A DNA stretch of 64,000 nt from Sphingobacterium corticibacterium. GTDB lineage: Bacteria > Bacteroidota > Bacteroidia > Sphingobacteriales > Sphingobacteriaceae. Made by a program: the position numbers and the translations under genes. Below the pieces are notes generated by a model. That model was not told where the DNA came from, searched no databases, and saw only the letters and a list, made by a program, of their open reading frames with translations. Each line of letters starts with the position of its first letter. Within the stretch, counting starts at the first letter, position 1. Positions 37,344 to 48,094 of this stretch are shown here, one piece after another. The stretch is from positions 806,001 through 870,000 of the forward strand of contig NZ_SGIT01000001.1 of the NCBI RefSeq assembly GCF_004208525.1, read 5' to 3'.

Positions 37344-39923
37344 ATGAAAACGTACAAAAGTTTAGGATATCTGTTAATTACGCTGTGCTGGATCGTTGCC
37401 TGTAAAAAGGATGTGAAACCAGATATAGACACTATCGAGGAAGAAACAGCGCAGGGGATCGTATCATTATCCAACAATTTTCTTTATTGGGATGAAACTA
37501 CCACACTTACGTTTGATCTCGCAAAAGGGAACAAAGAGCTTGCCAATCATTCGAGCGATCTATTTCTCCACGCAGGCTTACTACTGACAAGCAGCACATC
37601 GGAAAAAGAATGGAAAGAAGTTGCTACAGCATGGGATAAGAATCTGGATAGCTATAAGTTGAAGAGGGAAGCGGATGGTCGATATAGTATCGCGATTCAT
37701 CCGGCAAGCTTTTTTAAACGTACACAGGCAAATGACGTTACGCACATTGCTTTTTTGGTTCGGAATGCGGATGGAAGCAAAGTGGCGCGTAATACAGATG
37801 GATCGGATATGTATTGGTCTATTTCATCGAAGCAAAGACCCGATATAACTTTTAAAGCGCCTGCGGTTCAACCCACTTTTGTTCCGCAATCGGAAAAACA
37901 ATCATTCGCAAAGGGTGAAGAGCTTCCGATTCGATTACAAGCTTCCCAGTCGGGTACAATCACACTTTCTCTAAATGGACAGGAAATTGCGACTGGCCAA
38001 GGGAATGAGCTTCAACACAAATTGCAGCTGAATGGTACAGGGCAGCAGCATATACAGGCGCGTATCGAAGCCAATGGACAACGCACGATTAAGGAGCTTA
38101 CTGTGTTTGTGGAAAGTGATGTGGAAGTTGCTGATCTGCCCGAAGGGATAAACAAAAATGGAGTCACAATTAATCGCGATAAACAAGAAATCTCATTCGC
38201 GCTTACGGCGCCGGATAAGTCTTCTGTATTCCTATTAGGTAATTTCAACAATTTTCAAGCGACGCAAGATTATGCGATGAAACGCACAGCAGACGGGAAT
38301 ACTTGGTGGATTACTGTAAGGAGTTTGGACTTTCAGAAGAATTATACATATCAATTCCTAATAGATGGACAGCTGAAGATTGCCGATCCTTATGCAAGAT
38401 TGGTGTTAGATCCGAATCATGACGGGGAAGTGGCGTCCAATCCGTATTTGCCAAGCTATCCCCAGGGTGCAACACAAGGCATCGTTTCGGTATTGTCGCT
38501 AAACAATACAGCGTATACTTGGCAAGCCACAACGTTCAATCGTCCCGATGCCTTCGATTTGGTGATTTATGAATTGCATGTAAGGGATTTTCTGGATCAA
38601 CGCAATTATAAAACATTACGAGATTCTATTTCTTATCTGAAGCGATTGGGCGTGAATGCCGTTGAGCTTATGCCTATACAGGAATTTGAGGCAAACTCCA
38701 GCTGGGGTTATAATCCTTCTTTTCATTTTGCGTTGGATAAATATTACGGTACCACAAATGAGTTGAAAGCATTTATCGATGAATGCCATCAAGAGGGGAT
38801 TGCCGTAATACTGGATATGGTATTAAACCATGCGTTCGGACAATCACCTATGGTACGTTTGTATCAACAATCGGGTTCACTAACAACTAATCCTTGGTTC
38901 AATATTACACCTACACACCCGTACAATGTAGGATACGACTTCAACCATGAAAGCCCGTTTACGCAGCAATTTACTAAAGATGTGATTGCGTTTTGGATGG
39001 ACGAATTTAACGTAGATGGTTTCCGTTTTGATCTCTCCAAAGGTTTTACACAGAGAAATTCAGGTACGGATGAAAGCGACGGAGCCGTACAGCAATGGTC
39101 GGCTTATGATGCAAGCCGTATCGCGATATGGAAAAACTACCATAATTTTATCCGTGAACGGGATCAAAACTTCTATGTCATTTTAGAGCATTTTGCGGAA
39201 GATCGGGAAGAAAGGGAATTGGCAAGTGAGGGCATGTTCTTGTGGAATAACTTAAATCATGCATTCAATGAAGCCACCATGGGTTATAATAATAACTCCG
39301 ATATGAGCCGTCTTTTTGCGGACGCGCATGGTTTCGATCAACCCCGATTTGTGTCGTATATGGAATCGCATGATGAGGAACGTTTGATGTACAAAAATCT
39401 GCAATATGGCAATACAAATAGCAATTATTCAGCGAAAGAGCTGGCGACCGCATTGGAACGTATGAAACAGGCAGCGGCATTTCTGTTTTGCGCGCCAGGT
39501 CCGAAAATGATTTGGCAATTTGGAGAATTAGGGTATGATATCTCGATTGATGAAAACGGCAGGACAGGAGAAAAACCGTTAAAATGGGATTATTTGAAAG
39601 ATGCGAAACGCTATAGTCTCTTTGCACACTATGCAAAGCTGATCGATTGGAAACGTCAGAATTCTATTTTCAGAAATGGAACAGTGAACCATCATGTAAA
39701 TGGAGCCGTGAAATATTATGTATTAAAAGAAGCTGGACAGGAGGTACTTGTTATCGGAAACTTTGATGTGGTTACACATAACTTCACTGTTCTAGCAGAT
39801 TTACAGAAAAACTGGCACGATAACCTGGCAGGGGTGTCACGCGATTGGCGTTCGAAAAGTTCGATCACATTGACCGCAGGACAATATTACATATTAAGCA
39901 TAAATAAACTGAACAATAAATAA
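37344..39923 (+). CDS. GH13 alpha-amylase-family lipoprotein with CBM48-like domain
   Basis: From the ATG at 37344 the protein has 859 aa. A lipoprotein signal (IVACKKD) anchors it, probably at the outer surface. N-terminal beta domains (about 40-250) are followed by a CBM48-like domain (about 280-375, FLLGNFNNFQATQDY and FLIDGQLKIADPYARL). The GH13 (beta/alpha)8 domain follows. Its catalytic residues are D563 in GFRFDLSKG, E615 in ILEHFAED and D677 in YMESHDEERL. It is likely the endo-acting starch/dextrin hydrolase, the equivalent of SusG. The frame is open to 37293, but that part contains operator O2, so the shorter start is chosen. It is the first gene of the operon. Confidence 0.9.
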   Translation: MKTYKSLGYLLITLCWIVACKKDVKPDIDTIEEETAQGIVSLSNNFLYWDETTTLTFDLAKGNKELANHSSDLFLHAGLLLTSSTSEKEWKEVATAWDKNLDSYKLKREADGRYSIAIHPASFFKRTQANDVTHIAFLVRNADGSKVARNTDGSDMYWSISSKQRPDITFKAPAVQPTFVPQSEKQSFAKGEELPIRLQASQSGTITLSLNGQEIATGQGNELQHKLQLNGTGQQHIQARIEANGQRTIKELTVFVESDVEVADLPEGINKNGVTINRDKQEISFALTAPDKSSVFLLGNFNNFQATQDYAMKRTADGNTWWITVRSLDFQKNYTYQFLIDGQLKIADPYARLVLDPNHDGEVASNPYLPSYPQGATQGIVSVLSLNNTAYTWQATTFNRPDAFDLVIYELHVRDFLDQRNYKTLRDSISYLKRLGVNAVELMPIQEFEANSSWGYNPSFHFALDKYYGTTNELKAFIDECHQEGIAVILDMVLNHAFGQSPMVRLYQQSGSLTTNPWFNITPTHPYNVGYDFNHESPFTQQFTKDVIAFWMDEFNVDGFRFDLSKGFTQRNSGTDESDGAVQQWSAYDASRIAIWKNYHNFIRERDQNFYVILEHFAEDREERELASEGMFLWNNLNHAFNEATMGYNNNSDMSRLFADAHGFDQPRFVSYMESHDEERLMYKNLQYGNTNSNYSAKELATALERMKQAAAFLFCAPGPKMIWQFGELGYDISIDENGRTGEKPLKWDYLKDAKRYSLFAHYAKLIDWKRQNSIFRNGTVNHHVNGAVKYYVLKEAGQEVLVIGNFDVVTHNFTVLADLQKNWHDNLAGVSRDWRSKSSITLTAGQYYILSINKLNNK

Positions 39924-39938
39924 TAACAAACTAATCAA

Positions 39939-42920
39939 ATGATGAACAAATTCACATTACGCAGGGTAATGACCATGAGTTTTCTGATGTTACTTAGTAC
40001 ACTGACATTCGCGCAAACGGCACGCCTACAAGGCCGAGTTTTGGATAACGAAGGGAACAGTGTAGTAGGAGCGACGGTCCAATTCATTGGTCAACAAAGT
40101 GCTACGTCTACAGGTCCAAATGGAGCGTATTCCTTTAGCAATGTTTCGCCGGGATCCTACAAGGTGGGCGTATACATGATTGGATACGATCAAGCGGAGC
40201 AAACCATAAATTTGGCAGTAGGGGATAACACCCTAGATTTCACACTAACATCTTTTGCCAGTAGCCTAGATGAAGTCGTGGTCATCGGTTATGGTACACA
40301 GAAAAAAGGAGATTTAACCGGTTCATTGACAACGGTATCGTCTAAAGATTTTCAAAAAGGCTTGATTAGTTCACCAGAGCAGCTAATAGCGGGTAAGGTA
40401 GCCGGTGTACAGATTACCACGAGTGGTGGACAACCTGGCGGTGGAGCCACCATCCGTGTTCGTGCAGGAGCATCCTTAAATGCTAGTAACGATCCGTTGA
40501 TCGTTGTCGATGGTGTTCCTTTATCGACGGGAGAAATTTCGGGTGTTGGAAATCCATTGAGTCTAATTAATCCAAATGATATTGAAATATTTACCGTATT
40601 AAAGGATGCGAATGCAACGGCTATTTACGGTTCACGGGCATCGAATGGGGTTATCTTGATTACAACGAAAAAGGGTACTAGCGGTAAACCGTCTTTCAAC
40701 TTTAGTTCGCAAAATTCGCTGGCGAAGGTCGCTAACAAAGTAGATTTACTGTCTGCCGATCAAATCCGTGAATATGTTAATACGGAGGGCAACGATGCCC
40801 AGCGTGCGTCATTGGGAGATGCGAATACAGACTGGCAGGACGAAATTTACCGAGAAGCATTTGCTTCGGATAATAATCTCAGCGTAGCAGGAGCTATCCA
40901 ACCCAATCTTCCTTATCGGGTATCATTAGGTTATCTGAGCCAACAGGGGATCTTAAAGCGCGATCTTTTAGAACGAACAACAGCTGGTATCAATTTCGCT
41001 CCTAAGCTTTTTGACAATAGCTTACAAATTGATATTAATTTGAAAGGGTCTATTTCAAATTCTCAATTTGCTAACCAAGATGCTATCGGAGCAGCTATAC
41101 AGTTTGATCCAACAAAACCAGTATATACCGAGAACCGTTTTGGCAATTATTACGAATGGACACAATATAACAATAATACACAACAGGACGATCCAAATCC
41201 CAATGCTCCGCGTAACCCGGTTGCACTTATTGATCTAAAAGATGACAACGGAAAGGTTGCCAGAAGCTTTGGTAACATTCAGTTTGACTATGCTTTACCT
41301 TTCTTGCCTGAGCTTCATGCCAATTTAAATCTAGGCTATGACGTGTCCAGAGGACAGGGAAGTACGTCTATCCCAGCATATGCTGCGTCCAATATCAACA
41401 CCTTAGGAGAGATTACCAGATATAAAAAGGAAATTACGAACACGGTTGGCGAATTTTACTTAAACTATATCAAGGATCTGACTGATATTCAGAGTAATAT
41501 TAACGCTACCGCGGGTTATGGTTATTACGATAACAGGTCTAAGGAATATAATTTTGATCGTACGAGTGCAGACGGTACGGTGCTTAGTACGCCAACCTTC
41601 CCATTTGATATACCGCATAATCGGCTTATCTCTTATTATGGTCGTTTAATATACACCTATGCCGATAAATATATTTTCTCAGGAACGGTGCGTACAGATG
41701 GTTCTTCTCGTTTTAGTGAAGAAAACCGCTGGGGCGTTTTTCCTTCTGTTGGTGCCACTTGGCGTATTAAAGAAGAGAGCTTCTTGAAAGATAATAATAC
41801 CATTTCCGATCTAAAATTACGGTTAAGCTATGGTGTTACTGGTCAGCAGGATGGTATTGCAAACTATTCGTACCTTCCTAATTATGTGCGTAGTATGAAC
41901 GAGTCCTTATATCAGTTTGGGAACACGTTTTATAATATGTATACGCCGGTAGCCTACGATAAGAATATTCGATGGGAAAGTACCGCTACGTACAACGGTG
42001 GAATAGATTATGGCATTCTGAATGGTCGGCTTTCGGGTAGTGTGGACGTTTATTTCAAGAAAACCAAAGATTTGTTAAGCACAATACCTATTCCGGTGGG
42101 TACAAACTTCAGTAATCTGCTATTGACGAATGTAGGGAATATGGAAAACAAGGGAGTCGAGTTTAGTCTGAATGGAGCCGCCATACGTAAAGATGATCTT
42201 AATCTGGATTTAGGATTTAACTTTACGTATAACCATAGTAAAGTAACCAACCTAACCGCCGTGGACGATCCGAATTATCTTGTCGAACAAGGCGGGATAT
42301 CAGGGAGTACAGGTAACAACATACAAGCTCATGTGGTGAACCACGTGCCCTACAGCTATCGAGTATACAGACAGGTATATGCGGAAGATGGCAGTCCGCT
42401 TGAAGGGATCTATGAAGACTTGAACGGTGATGGTATTATCAATGATAATGATCGCTATTTCTATAAATCGCCACTTCCAACCTATTTGTTGGGTTTTACG
42501 GCACAATTAAATTATAAGAAGTGGACATTGAATACCGTTTTACGTTCCAATATTGGAAATTATGTTTACGATAACGTGTCATCCAATTTTGCTAGCCGTT
42601 ACAATGTACTCGATCCAAATGGGCCAATTAATAACGCCCCTACTAGTTTTTTAGGAGCTCAATTTGAGCAAAAACAATATAACAGCGATTACTACATTCA
42701 TAATGCGTCATTTCTAAAAATGGATAACCTCTCTTTAAGTTATGCTGCGGGGAGTATTTTTCGGAATGGGGGTGGTAGACTGACCATCTCAGCAAACATG
42801 CAAAATGTGTTTACAGTGAGTAAATACAAAGGGGTAGATCCCGAAATAGATGGCGGTATTGACAACCGTTTTTATCCGAGACCGAGAACCTATGTATTAG
42901 GTGTAAACTTAGATTTTTAA
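39939..42920 (+). CDS. SusC/RagA-type TonB-linked outer-membrane transporter
   Basis: This 993 aa protein has a signal peptide ending TFAQ, a carboxypeptidase-like domain (about 28-110, ARLQGRVLDNEGNSVVGATV), the TonB box region DEVVVIGYGTQKKGDL, a plug domain (about 125-240, VRAGASLNASNDPLIVVDGVP and YGSRASNGVILITTKKG) and a 22-strand-type barrel. It imports oligosaccharides through the outer membrane together with SusD. It lies 15 bp after the GH13 gene and 16 bp before the SusD gene. In this cluster the substrate is very likely maltodextrin. Confidence 0.95.
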   Translation: MMNKFTLRRVMTMSFLMLLSTLTFAQTARLQGRVLDNEGNSVVGATVQFIGQQSATSTGPNGAYSFSNVSPGSYKVGVYMIGYDQAEQTINLAVGDNTLDFTLTSFASSLDEVVVIGYGTQKKGDLTGSLTTVSSKDFQKGLISSPEQLIAGKVAGVQITTSGGQPGGGATIRVRAGASLNASNDPLIVVDGVPLSTGEISGVGNPLSLINPNDIEIFTVLKDANATAIYGSRASNGVILITTKKGTSGKPSFNFSSQNSLAKVANKVDLLSADQIREYVNTEGNDAQRASLGDANTDWQDEIYREAFASDNNLSVAGAIQPNLPYRVSLGYLSQQGILKRDLLERTTAGINFAPKLFDNSLQIDINLKGSISNSQFANQDAIGAAIQFDPTKPVYTENRFGNYYEWTQYNNNTQQDDPNPNAPRNPVALIDLKDDNGKVARSFGNIQFDYALPFLPELHANLNLGYDVSRGQGSTSIPAYAASNINTLGEITRYKKEITNTVGEFYLNYIKDLTDIQSNINATAGYGYYDNRSKEYNFDRTSADGTVLSTPTFPFDIPHNRLISYYGRLIYTYADKYIFSGTVRTDGSSRFSEENRWGVFPSVGATWRIKEESFLKDNNTISDLKLRLSYGVTGQQDGIANYSYLPNYVRSMNESLYQFGNTFYNMYTPVAYDKNIRWESTATYNGGIDYGILNGRLSGSVDVYFKKTKDLLSTIPIPVGTNFSNLLLTNVGNMENKGVEFSLNGAAIRKDDLNLDLGFNFTYNHSKVTNLTAVDDPNYLVEQGGISGSTGNNIQAHVVNHVPYSYRVYRQVYAEDGSPLEGIYEDLNGDGIINDNDRYFYKSPLPTYLLGFTAQLNYKKWTLNTVLRSNIGNYVYDNVSSNFASRYNVLDPNGPINNAPTSFLGAQFEQKQYNSDYYIHNASFLKMDNLSLSYAAGSIFRNGGGRLTISANMQNVFTVSKYKGVDPEIDGGIDNRFYPRPRTYVLGVNLDF

Positions 42921-42936
42921 CCGTTAACTGAAGAAA

Positions 42937-44517
42937 ATGAAACGTACTATATTTTTAGCAATAAATGCCGTCTTGATGCTGACAAGTTGTAGTCAGAACC
43001 TAGATTTGGCGCCGACAAACGATATCACGGCAGATGTCGCCTATAGCTCGCCCGAGGGTTACAAAAATGCCTTAGCAAAAGTGTACGGCAGTTTTGCCCT
43101 CACCAGCGGAACGGGACCGGGAGACAGTGATCTGGGCGGAATCGATGCGGGAACATCAGACTTCCTACGTCTTTACTGGAATGCGCAAGAACTCACAACG
43201 GACGAAGGCATCTGTGCTTGGTTAGGAGATCCGGGTGTAGCTGATCTCAATTATCAAACGTGGAACTCCAGTAATGTCATGCTTAGAGGGTTATATACAC
43301 GGAGTATTTACCATATAACCGTTATCAACGAATTTTTACGTGAAAGTACGGATGAAAGGTTAACTGCAAGAGGTATTACAGGCAATGATGCAACGATGAT
43401 CGCCCAGTATCGTGCGGAAGCGAGATTCCTGCGTGCGTACCAGTATTGGGTATTGATGGATCTATATGGCAATCCTCCATTTATAACGGAAGAAAACGAA
43501 ATAGGTGTTACACCGCCGAGTCAGATTACTCGGACGGAACTTTTTACCTATGTAGAGACGGAACTTCTTGCTATCGATGAACTATTGACGGCACCACGAC
43601 AAAATGAATATGCGCGCGTGGACCAAGCAGCAGCTTGGGCATTACTAGCCCGCTTATATCTCAATGCCGAAGTCTATCTTGGACAAGGAAATGGGAAGTT
43701 TACCGAAGCGGTAACTTACTCCTCTAAAGTAATTGATGCCGGTTATAGTCTAATGGAACAGTATCAACATCTTTTCTTGGCTGACAACGATCAGGATAAC
43801 CCCGAGATAATTCTTCCGATTGCCTATGATGGTATACAGACGCAAAATAACGGTGGGACAACATTCATTATCAACTCATCTGTACATGGTTCTATGACAC
43901 CGGCAAACTTCGGTATTCCTGGTGGGGGATGGGGTGGTAATCGTAGTCGCAGCACCTTACCGGGTACGTTTGACGATGTAAGTGGAAACACGGATAAGCG
44001 AGCAATGTTTTTTGGAAGTAACCCGAATATTGAGGATCCAGCCGTATTCACGGAAGGATTGGCCGTGACTAAATTTAGCAATAAAACGTCTACAAATCAA
44101 AATGGAAAATCTATCAACGGTACTTTCGTTTCGACCGATTTTCCATTATTCCGTTTGGCAGAACAATACCTTATCTACGCTGAAGCGGTTCTGCGTGGAG
44201 GATCCGGCGGCAACAATACACAGGCCTTGGCCTATCTTAACCTCCTTAGAGCACGTGCCTACGGTAACTCTTCCGGAAACCTGAATACTATTTCTTTAGA
44301 TATTGTATTGGAAGAGCGGAGTAAAGAACTGTATTGGGAAGCCTTCCGCCGGACAGATTTGATCCGTTATGGAAGGTATACGGGCGGAAGTTACCTATGG
44401 CCGTTTAAAGGTGGACAAGCAACCGGAAGAGCAGTAGAATCCTTCCGCACCCTTTTCCCTATTCCTGCGGCTGATTTAATCGCAAATCCGAATCTAGAAC
44501 AAAATACAGGGTATTAA
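42937..44517 (+). CDS. SusD/RagB-type nutrient-binding lipoprotein
   Basis: This 526 aa outer-membrane lipoprotein forms the lid over SusC and binds glycan. The signal ends in LMLTSCSQ (lipobox Cys at about residue 18). The tetratricopeptide-like helices and SusD motifs are evident: an early NDITADVAYSSPEGYKNALA, AEARFLRAYQYWVLMDLYGNPPF, and late LLRARAYG and RSKELYWEAFRRTDLIRYGR. The last motif is typical of the family C-terminal region. It follows susC by 16 bp and precedes the SusE-like gene by 27 bp. Confidence 0.95.
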   Translation: MKRTIFLAINAVLMLTSCSQNLDLAPTNDITADVAYSSPEGYKNALAKVYGSFALTSGTGPGDSDLGGIDAGTSDFLRLYWNAQELTTDEGICAWLGDPGVADLNYQTWNSSNVMLRGLYTRSIYHITVINEFLRESTDERLTARGITGNDATMIAQYRAEARFLRAYQYWVLMDLYGNPPFITEENEIGVTPPSQITRTELFTYVETELLAIDELLTAPRQNEYARVDQAAAWALLARLYLNAEVYLGQGNGKFTEAVTYSSKVIDAGYSLMEQYQHLFLADNDQDNPEIILPIAYDGIQTQNNGGTTFIINSSVHGSMTPANFGIPGGGWGGNRSRSTLPGTFDDVSGNTDKRAMFFGSNPNIEDPAVFTEGLAVTKFSNKTSTNQNGKSINGTFVSTDFPLFRLAEQYLIYAEAVLRGGSGGNNTQALAYLNLLRARAYGNSSGNLNTISLDIVLEERSKELYWEAFRRTDLIRYGRYTGGSYLWPFKGGQATGRAVESFRTLFPIPAADLIANPNLEQNTGY

Positions 44518-44544
44518 TACAGTACATATTCAAATCAGGAAATA

Positions 44545-45570
44545 ATGAAAACGTTTAATATAATTGCATGTCTTGCTGTACTTCTTAGCCTAATAGGCGT
44601 GTCGTGTAGCAAAGATGAAACCAAACTGGTGGCAGTACCAGGAGAGGGTGGTTCGTTGCAGGCTTCGGGATCTTCGGTGGTACTTACCAAAGAGAATGCG
44701 GATCAGGAAGCATTAGCGATACAATGGGAATCTGCTGATTTCGGGTTTAAAGCCGCTATTATCAATACGCTGCAAATAGGATTGAAAGGACAAAATTTTG
44801 AAGGAGCTAAAGAGATCGCTTTTTCAGCTGGCGATAATAGTTATAGCTTTAATATCCTTGAATTAAACGCACTGTTGCTCGCTATGGAATTACCTGTGGA
44901 TGTAGTTACAGATCTGGAATTACGGTTAAAGTCTACTATCTCGACGTCGTTTACGCCACTTTATTCTAATACGTTGCCGTTGGCGGTTACGCCCTATGCA
45001 GCCATCAGCTACCTCTATGTGCCGGGTGCTTACCAAAAGGCTATTCCGCCGGGAGCCGACTGGGTTGTCGAAACCGCCGAAAGTCTGATCTCGCCGACTA
45101 GTAACGGTATCTACACGGGTATTATCTATTTCCCGGAAGCAGATTCGGAATTTAAGATAACACCTGCACGCAGCTGGGATGCCTCGTATGGAGACGATGG
45201 GGCGGGAAGAATATCACTAAACGCCGGAGGAAATATTAAAGCACCGAGAACCGGAAACTTGGAACTTACGGTAAACACCAATGAGAATACCATCACGTAT
45301 AAAGATCATAGTTGGGGAATTGTCGGCGATGCGGCTGTTAGTTGGGATGACGATACCGATATGCGTTATGAAAACAGTACACAGCTGTGGAAGATAACCG
45401 TAGAGCTGAAGGCCGGCGAGATGAAATTCCGGAAAAACCACGATTGGGGTACGAACTACGGTGGTGCAAACGGTACGTTAAATAATGATAATATTGTTAT
45501 AACAGAAGCCGGCATGTATGATATCGTATTCGATTTGGTGAACATGAAATACAGTCTTACTAAAAAATAA
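44545..45570 (+). CDS. SusE/SusF-type starch-binding outer-membrane lipoprotein
   Basis: This 341 aa lipoprotein (lipobox IGVSC) has an N-terminal SusE domain with the typical VLTKENADQEALAIQWESADFG (about 45-70). Two later beta-sandwich carbohydrate-binding modules follow, with FPEADSEFKITPARSWD and ITVELKAGEMKFRKNHDWGTNYG. These glucan-binding Trp-rich segments match SusE/SusF. It is anchored on the cell surface to hold maltooligosaccharide near SusCD. It is one protein, not a SusE plus SusF pair. Neighbouring genes are SusD (27 bp) and a GH13 gene (2 bp). Confidence 0.9.
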   Translation: MKTFNIIACLAVLLSLIGVSCSKDETKLVAVPGEGGSLQASGSSVVLTKENADQEALAIQWESADFGFKAAIINTLQIGLKGQNFEGAKEIAFSAGDNSYSFNILELNALLLAMELPVDVVTDLELRLKSTISTSFTPLYSNTLPLAVTPYAAISYLYVPGAYQKAIPPGADWVVETAESLISPTSNGIYTGIIYFPEADSEFKITPARSWDASYGDDGAGRISLNAGGNIKAPRTGNLELTVNTNENTITYKDHSWGIVGDAAVSWDDDTDMRYENSTQLWKITVELKAGEMKFRKNHDWGTNYGGANGTLNNDNIVITEAGMYDIVFDLVNMKYSLTKK

Positions 45571-45572
45571 AT

Positions 45573-47423
45573 ATGTCCATATTCATGAACTTGAAGAAAG
45601 TTTTAATCAGTGCCTGTTTTATCGTATGGATTGCCTTTGCACAAGGGCAATCCATACAACGGGCAGAACCGCTACACTGGTGGTTAGGTATGCATAATCC
45701 GGAACTGCAGCTCGTATTATACGGTTCGGATATCGGTGATTGTGAAGTCAAATTGCCTAAGGCGGGCATGCAGTTAAAAAAGGTTCACCAGGTAGAAAAT
45801 ACGAATTACCTTTTCCTGGATGTCGAAATTCTAAATAATGCGCAAGCGGGAACCTATCCTATAGAGTTATACAAAAACGGAAAGAAAGTATTAACGCGCG
45901 ACTATGTGTTGAAGAATCGTGACAAAAATCTGGTTAAAGCACAAGGTGTACATGCGTCAGATCTTATTTATTTGATCATGCCCGATCGGTTTGCCAACGG
46001 CGATCCTAGTAACGATTCCGTAAAAGGCATGCGCGAAACCGCGGTAAATCGCGATTCCATGTATTACAGACACGGAGGCGATCTACAAGGGATTATCAAC
46101 AACCTGGATTACCTTGAGGATTTAGGTGTCACGGCTCTTTGGATGACGCCTGTCGTGACGAATGATATGCCGGGTTATTCATACCACGGTTATGCGAACA
46201 CGGAAAACTATGAAATAGATCCACGCTTTGGAACAGTCGATACCTATCGCGAACTCGGAAAAGAACTGCATAAGCGCAACATGAAACTGGTTCATGACGT
46301 CGTACCGAACCATGTGGGGCTACATCACTGGACAGTGATTGACCGTCCGTCTTCCGATTGGCTACATGAATGGGACACCTTTACGCAAACAACCTATAAA
46401 GACCAGACCATGTTCGATCCGTATGGAACGCAGGCAGACAAAGATCTGATGGAAAAAGGATGGTTTGTAGAAACAATGCCCGACTTGAACCACCAAAATG
46501 AAAAGATGCAGAAATACATCACACAGAGTCATATCTGGTGGATTGAAGAAGCAGGCGTAGACGGTTTTCGTATCGATACATATCCCTACAATGATCTGGC
46601 TTTCATGGGGAAATGGACAGATGCCATTCGTGCGGAATTTCCCGATTTCTCCTTCTTTGGGGAAACGTGGGTACACTCCGTTCCGAACCAGGCGTATTTC
46701 TTGGGTGGTCAAAAAGTAGGGCAGGATGTCGATACGAAATTGGAAGGTGTAACGGATTTTCAATTAAACTATGCTATCGGAGATGCACTTAATCTGGAAA
46801 AAGATGGTGCTAACAAATTATATAGCACCGTAAGTGGCGACTACCTGTATCCAAACCCTTTGGCAAATGTGATCTTCCTCGATAACCATGATAAGGACCG
46901 TTTCTTTTCAACAGTGGGTGAAGACATCGAAAAGTATAAAAGTGCTTTTAGCTGGTTGTTAACCTACCGCGGTATTCCGCAGATGTACTATGGAGCAGAG
47001 ATCTTAATGAAGAACTTCAGCAGACCAGATGGTTTGGTGCGGGAAGATTTTAAGGGTGGTTTCCCCGGAGATGAAGTCAATAAGTTTACAGCCAAAGGAC
47101 GCACAGAAGCTGAAAACGATATGTTTAATCACGTGCGTACCTTGGCGCAATACAGAAAGCAGACTACGGCTTTGCAAGATGGCAAGTTGTTACACTATGC
47201 GCCGCAAAATGATGTATATGTGTATTTCCGCTATAACGATAAGGAAAAAGTGATGGTGATCATGAATTGTAGCGAAGAAGAGCAGACGGTTGTATTAGCA
47301 CGTTTTGACGAAGGTATCGGACAGTCAAAACAGATGAAGAATATTTTAACAAGTGAATCGTTGAATTTGCCGGAAAATGTGGTGGTGAAAGGGAAACAAA
47401 CATTGGTATTTGAATTAAAGTAA
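45573..47423 (+). CDS. Periplasmic GH13 neopullulanase/cyclomaltodextrinase-type enzyme (SusA-like)
   Basis: This 616 aa protein has a cleavable signal peptide (cleavage near AFAQGQS) and no lipobox, so it is periplasmic. An N-terminal Cyc-maltodextrinase domain (about 25-115, PLHWWLGMHNPELQLVLYG) comes before the catalytic barrel. The GH13 catalytic residues are D335 in GFRIDTYPYN, E364 in FFGETWVHS and D440 in FLDNHDKDRF. It is the likely equivalent of SusA, cutting imported maltooligosaccharides to small sugars. Two in-frame ATGs exist (45573 and 45585); either gives a signal peptide. The previous stop is 2 bp upstream. Confidence 0.93.
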   Translation: MSIFMNLKKVLISACFIVWIAFAQGQSIQRAEPLHWWLGMHNPELQLVLYGSDIGDCEVKLPKAGMQLKKVHQVENTNYLFLDVEILNNAQAGTYPIELYKNGKKVLTRDYVLKNRDKNLVKAQGVHASDLIYLIMPDRFANGDPSNDSVKGMRETAVNRDSMYYRHGGDLQGIINNLDYLEDLGVTALWMTPVVTNDMPGYSYHGYANTENYEIDPRFGTVDTYRELGKELHKRNMKLVHDVVPNHVGLHHWTVIDRPSSDWLHEWDTFTQTTYKDQTMFDPYGTQADKDLMEKGWFVETMPDLNHQNEKMQKYITQSHIWWIEEAGVDGFRIDTYPYNDLAFMGKWTDAIRAEFPDFSFFGETWVHSVPNQAYFLGGQKVGQDVDTKLEGVTDFQLNYAIGDALNLEKDGANKLYSTVSGDYLYPNPLANVIFLDNHDKDRFFSTVGEDIEKYKSAFSWLLTYRGIPQMYYGAEILMKNFSRPDGLVREDFKGGFPGDEVNKFTAKGRTEAENDMFNHVRTLAQYRKQTTALQDGKLLHYAPQNDVYVYFRYNDKEKVMVIMNCSEEEQTVVLARFDEGIGQSKQMKNILTSESLNLPENVVVKGKQTLVFELK

Positions 47424-47426
47424 TAC

Positions 47427-48083
47427 ATGAACGCAAGAAAGATAATAGACGACGCAACGGCTGTCATATTTGATTTAGATGGGGTGCTGGTGGATACTGC
47501 TGTATTTCATTACCAAGCCTGGAAGCGGTTAGCCAAACAGTTTGATTTTGACTTCACGGAAGCGGAAAATGAGCAATTAAAGGGTGTCAGCCGTGTGGAC
47601 TCGCTGAATCTTATCTTAAAATGGGCAAACAAGGAAGTGCCTGCCGAAGAAAAAGAACAGCTGGCGGCATTGAAAAATACCTGGTATCTCGAATTGGTAG
47701 AAAATATGCAAGATGGGGATGTGCTTCCGGGCACAATAGATCTATTGACCTATTTGAAAGCTACAGATAAAAAGATAGCATTAGGTTCGGCGAGTAAAAA
47801 TGCGGTTCGGATTTTGGAGAAAACCGGTATCCTGCGTTATTTCGATGCGATTATTGACGGAAATGCCGTCAAAAACTCGAAACCAGACCCCGAAGTCTTT
47901 TTAAAAGCAGCAACATCGGTCGGTGTCGAACCCGCTGCATGTGTTGTACTGGAAGATGCCCAGGCAGGAATTGAAGCCGCAAAGGCTGCTAAGATGCAGG
48001 TGATAGCCGTAGACAAATCTCATGTCTTAACGAACTACGATGCGCGTGTAGACGATTTGTCGGAAATATTGATAAGTGAATAG
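47427..48083 (+). CDS. pgmB: Beta-phosphoglucomutase
   Basis: This is a HAD-superfamily mutase that converts beta-D-glucose-1-phosphate to glucose-6-phosphate. The 218 aa protein has motif I FDLDGVLVDTA (D16 nucleophile and D18 acid/base), motif II-III region LGSASKNAVRILEKTG and motif IV KPDPEVFLKAA plus VLEDAQAGIEAAKAA. The cap domain inserted after motif I has KGVSRVDSLN. It starts 3 bp after the GH13 stop. Its presence beside a GH65 phosphorylase is diagnostic for phosphorolytic disaccharide use, because inverting phosphorylases release the beta anomer. Confidence 0.93.
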   Translation: MNARKIIDDATAVIFDLDGVLVDTAVFHYQAWKRLAKQFDFDFTEAENEQLKGVSRVDSLNLILKWANKEVPAEEKEQLAALKNTWYLELVENMQDGDVLPGTIDLLTYLKATDKKIALGSASKNAVRILEKTGILRYFDAIIDGNAVKNSKPDPEVFLKAATSVGVEPAACVVLEDAQAGIEAAKAAKMQVIAVDKSHVLTNYDARVDDLSEILISE

Positions 48084-48094
48084 TAACGAAGAGC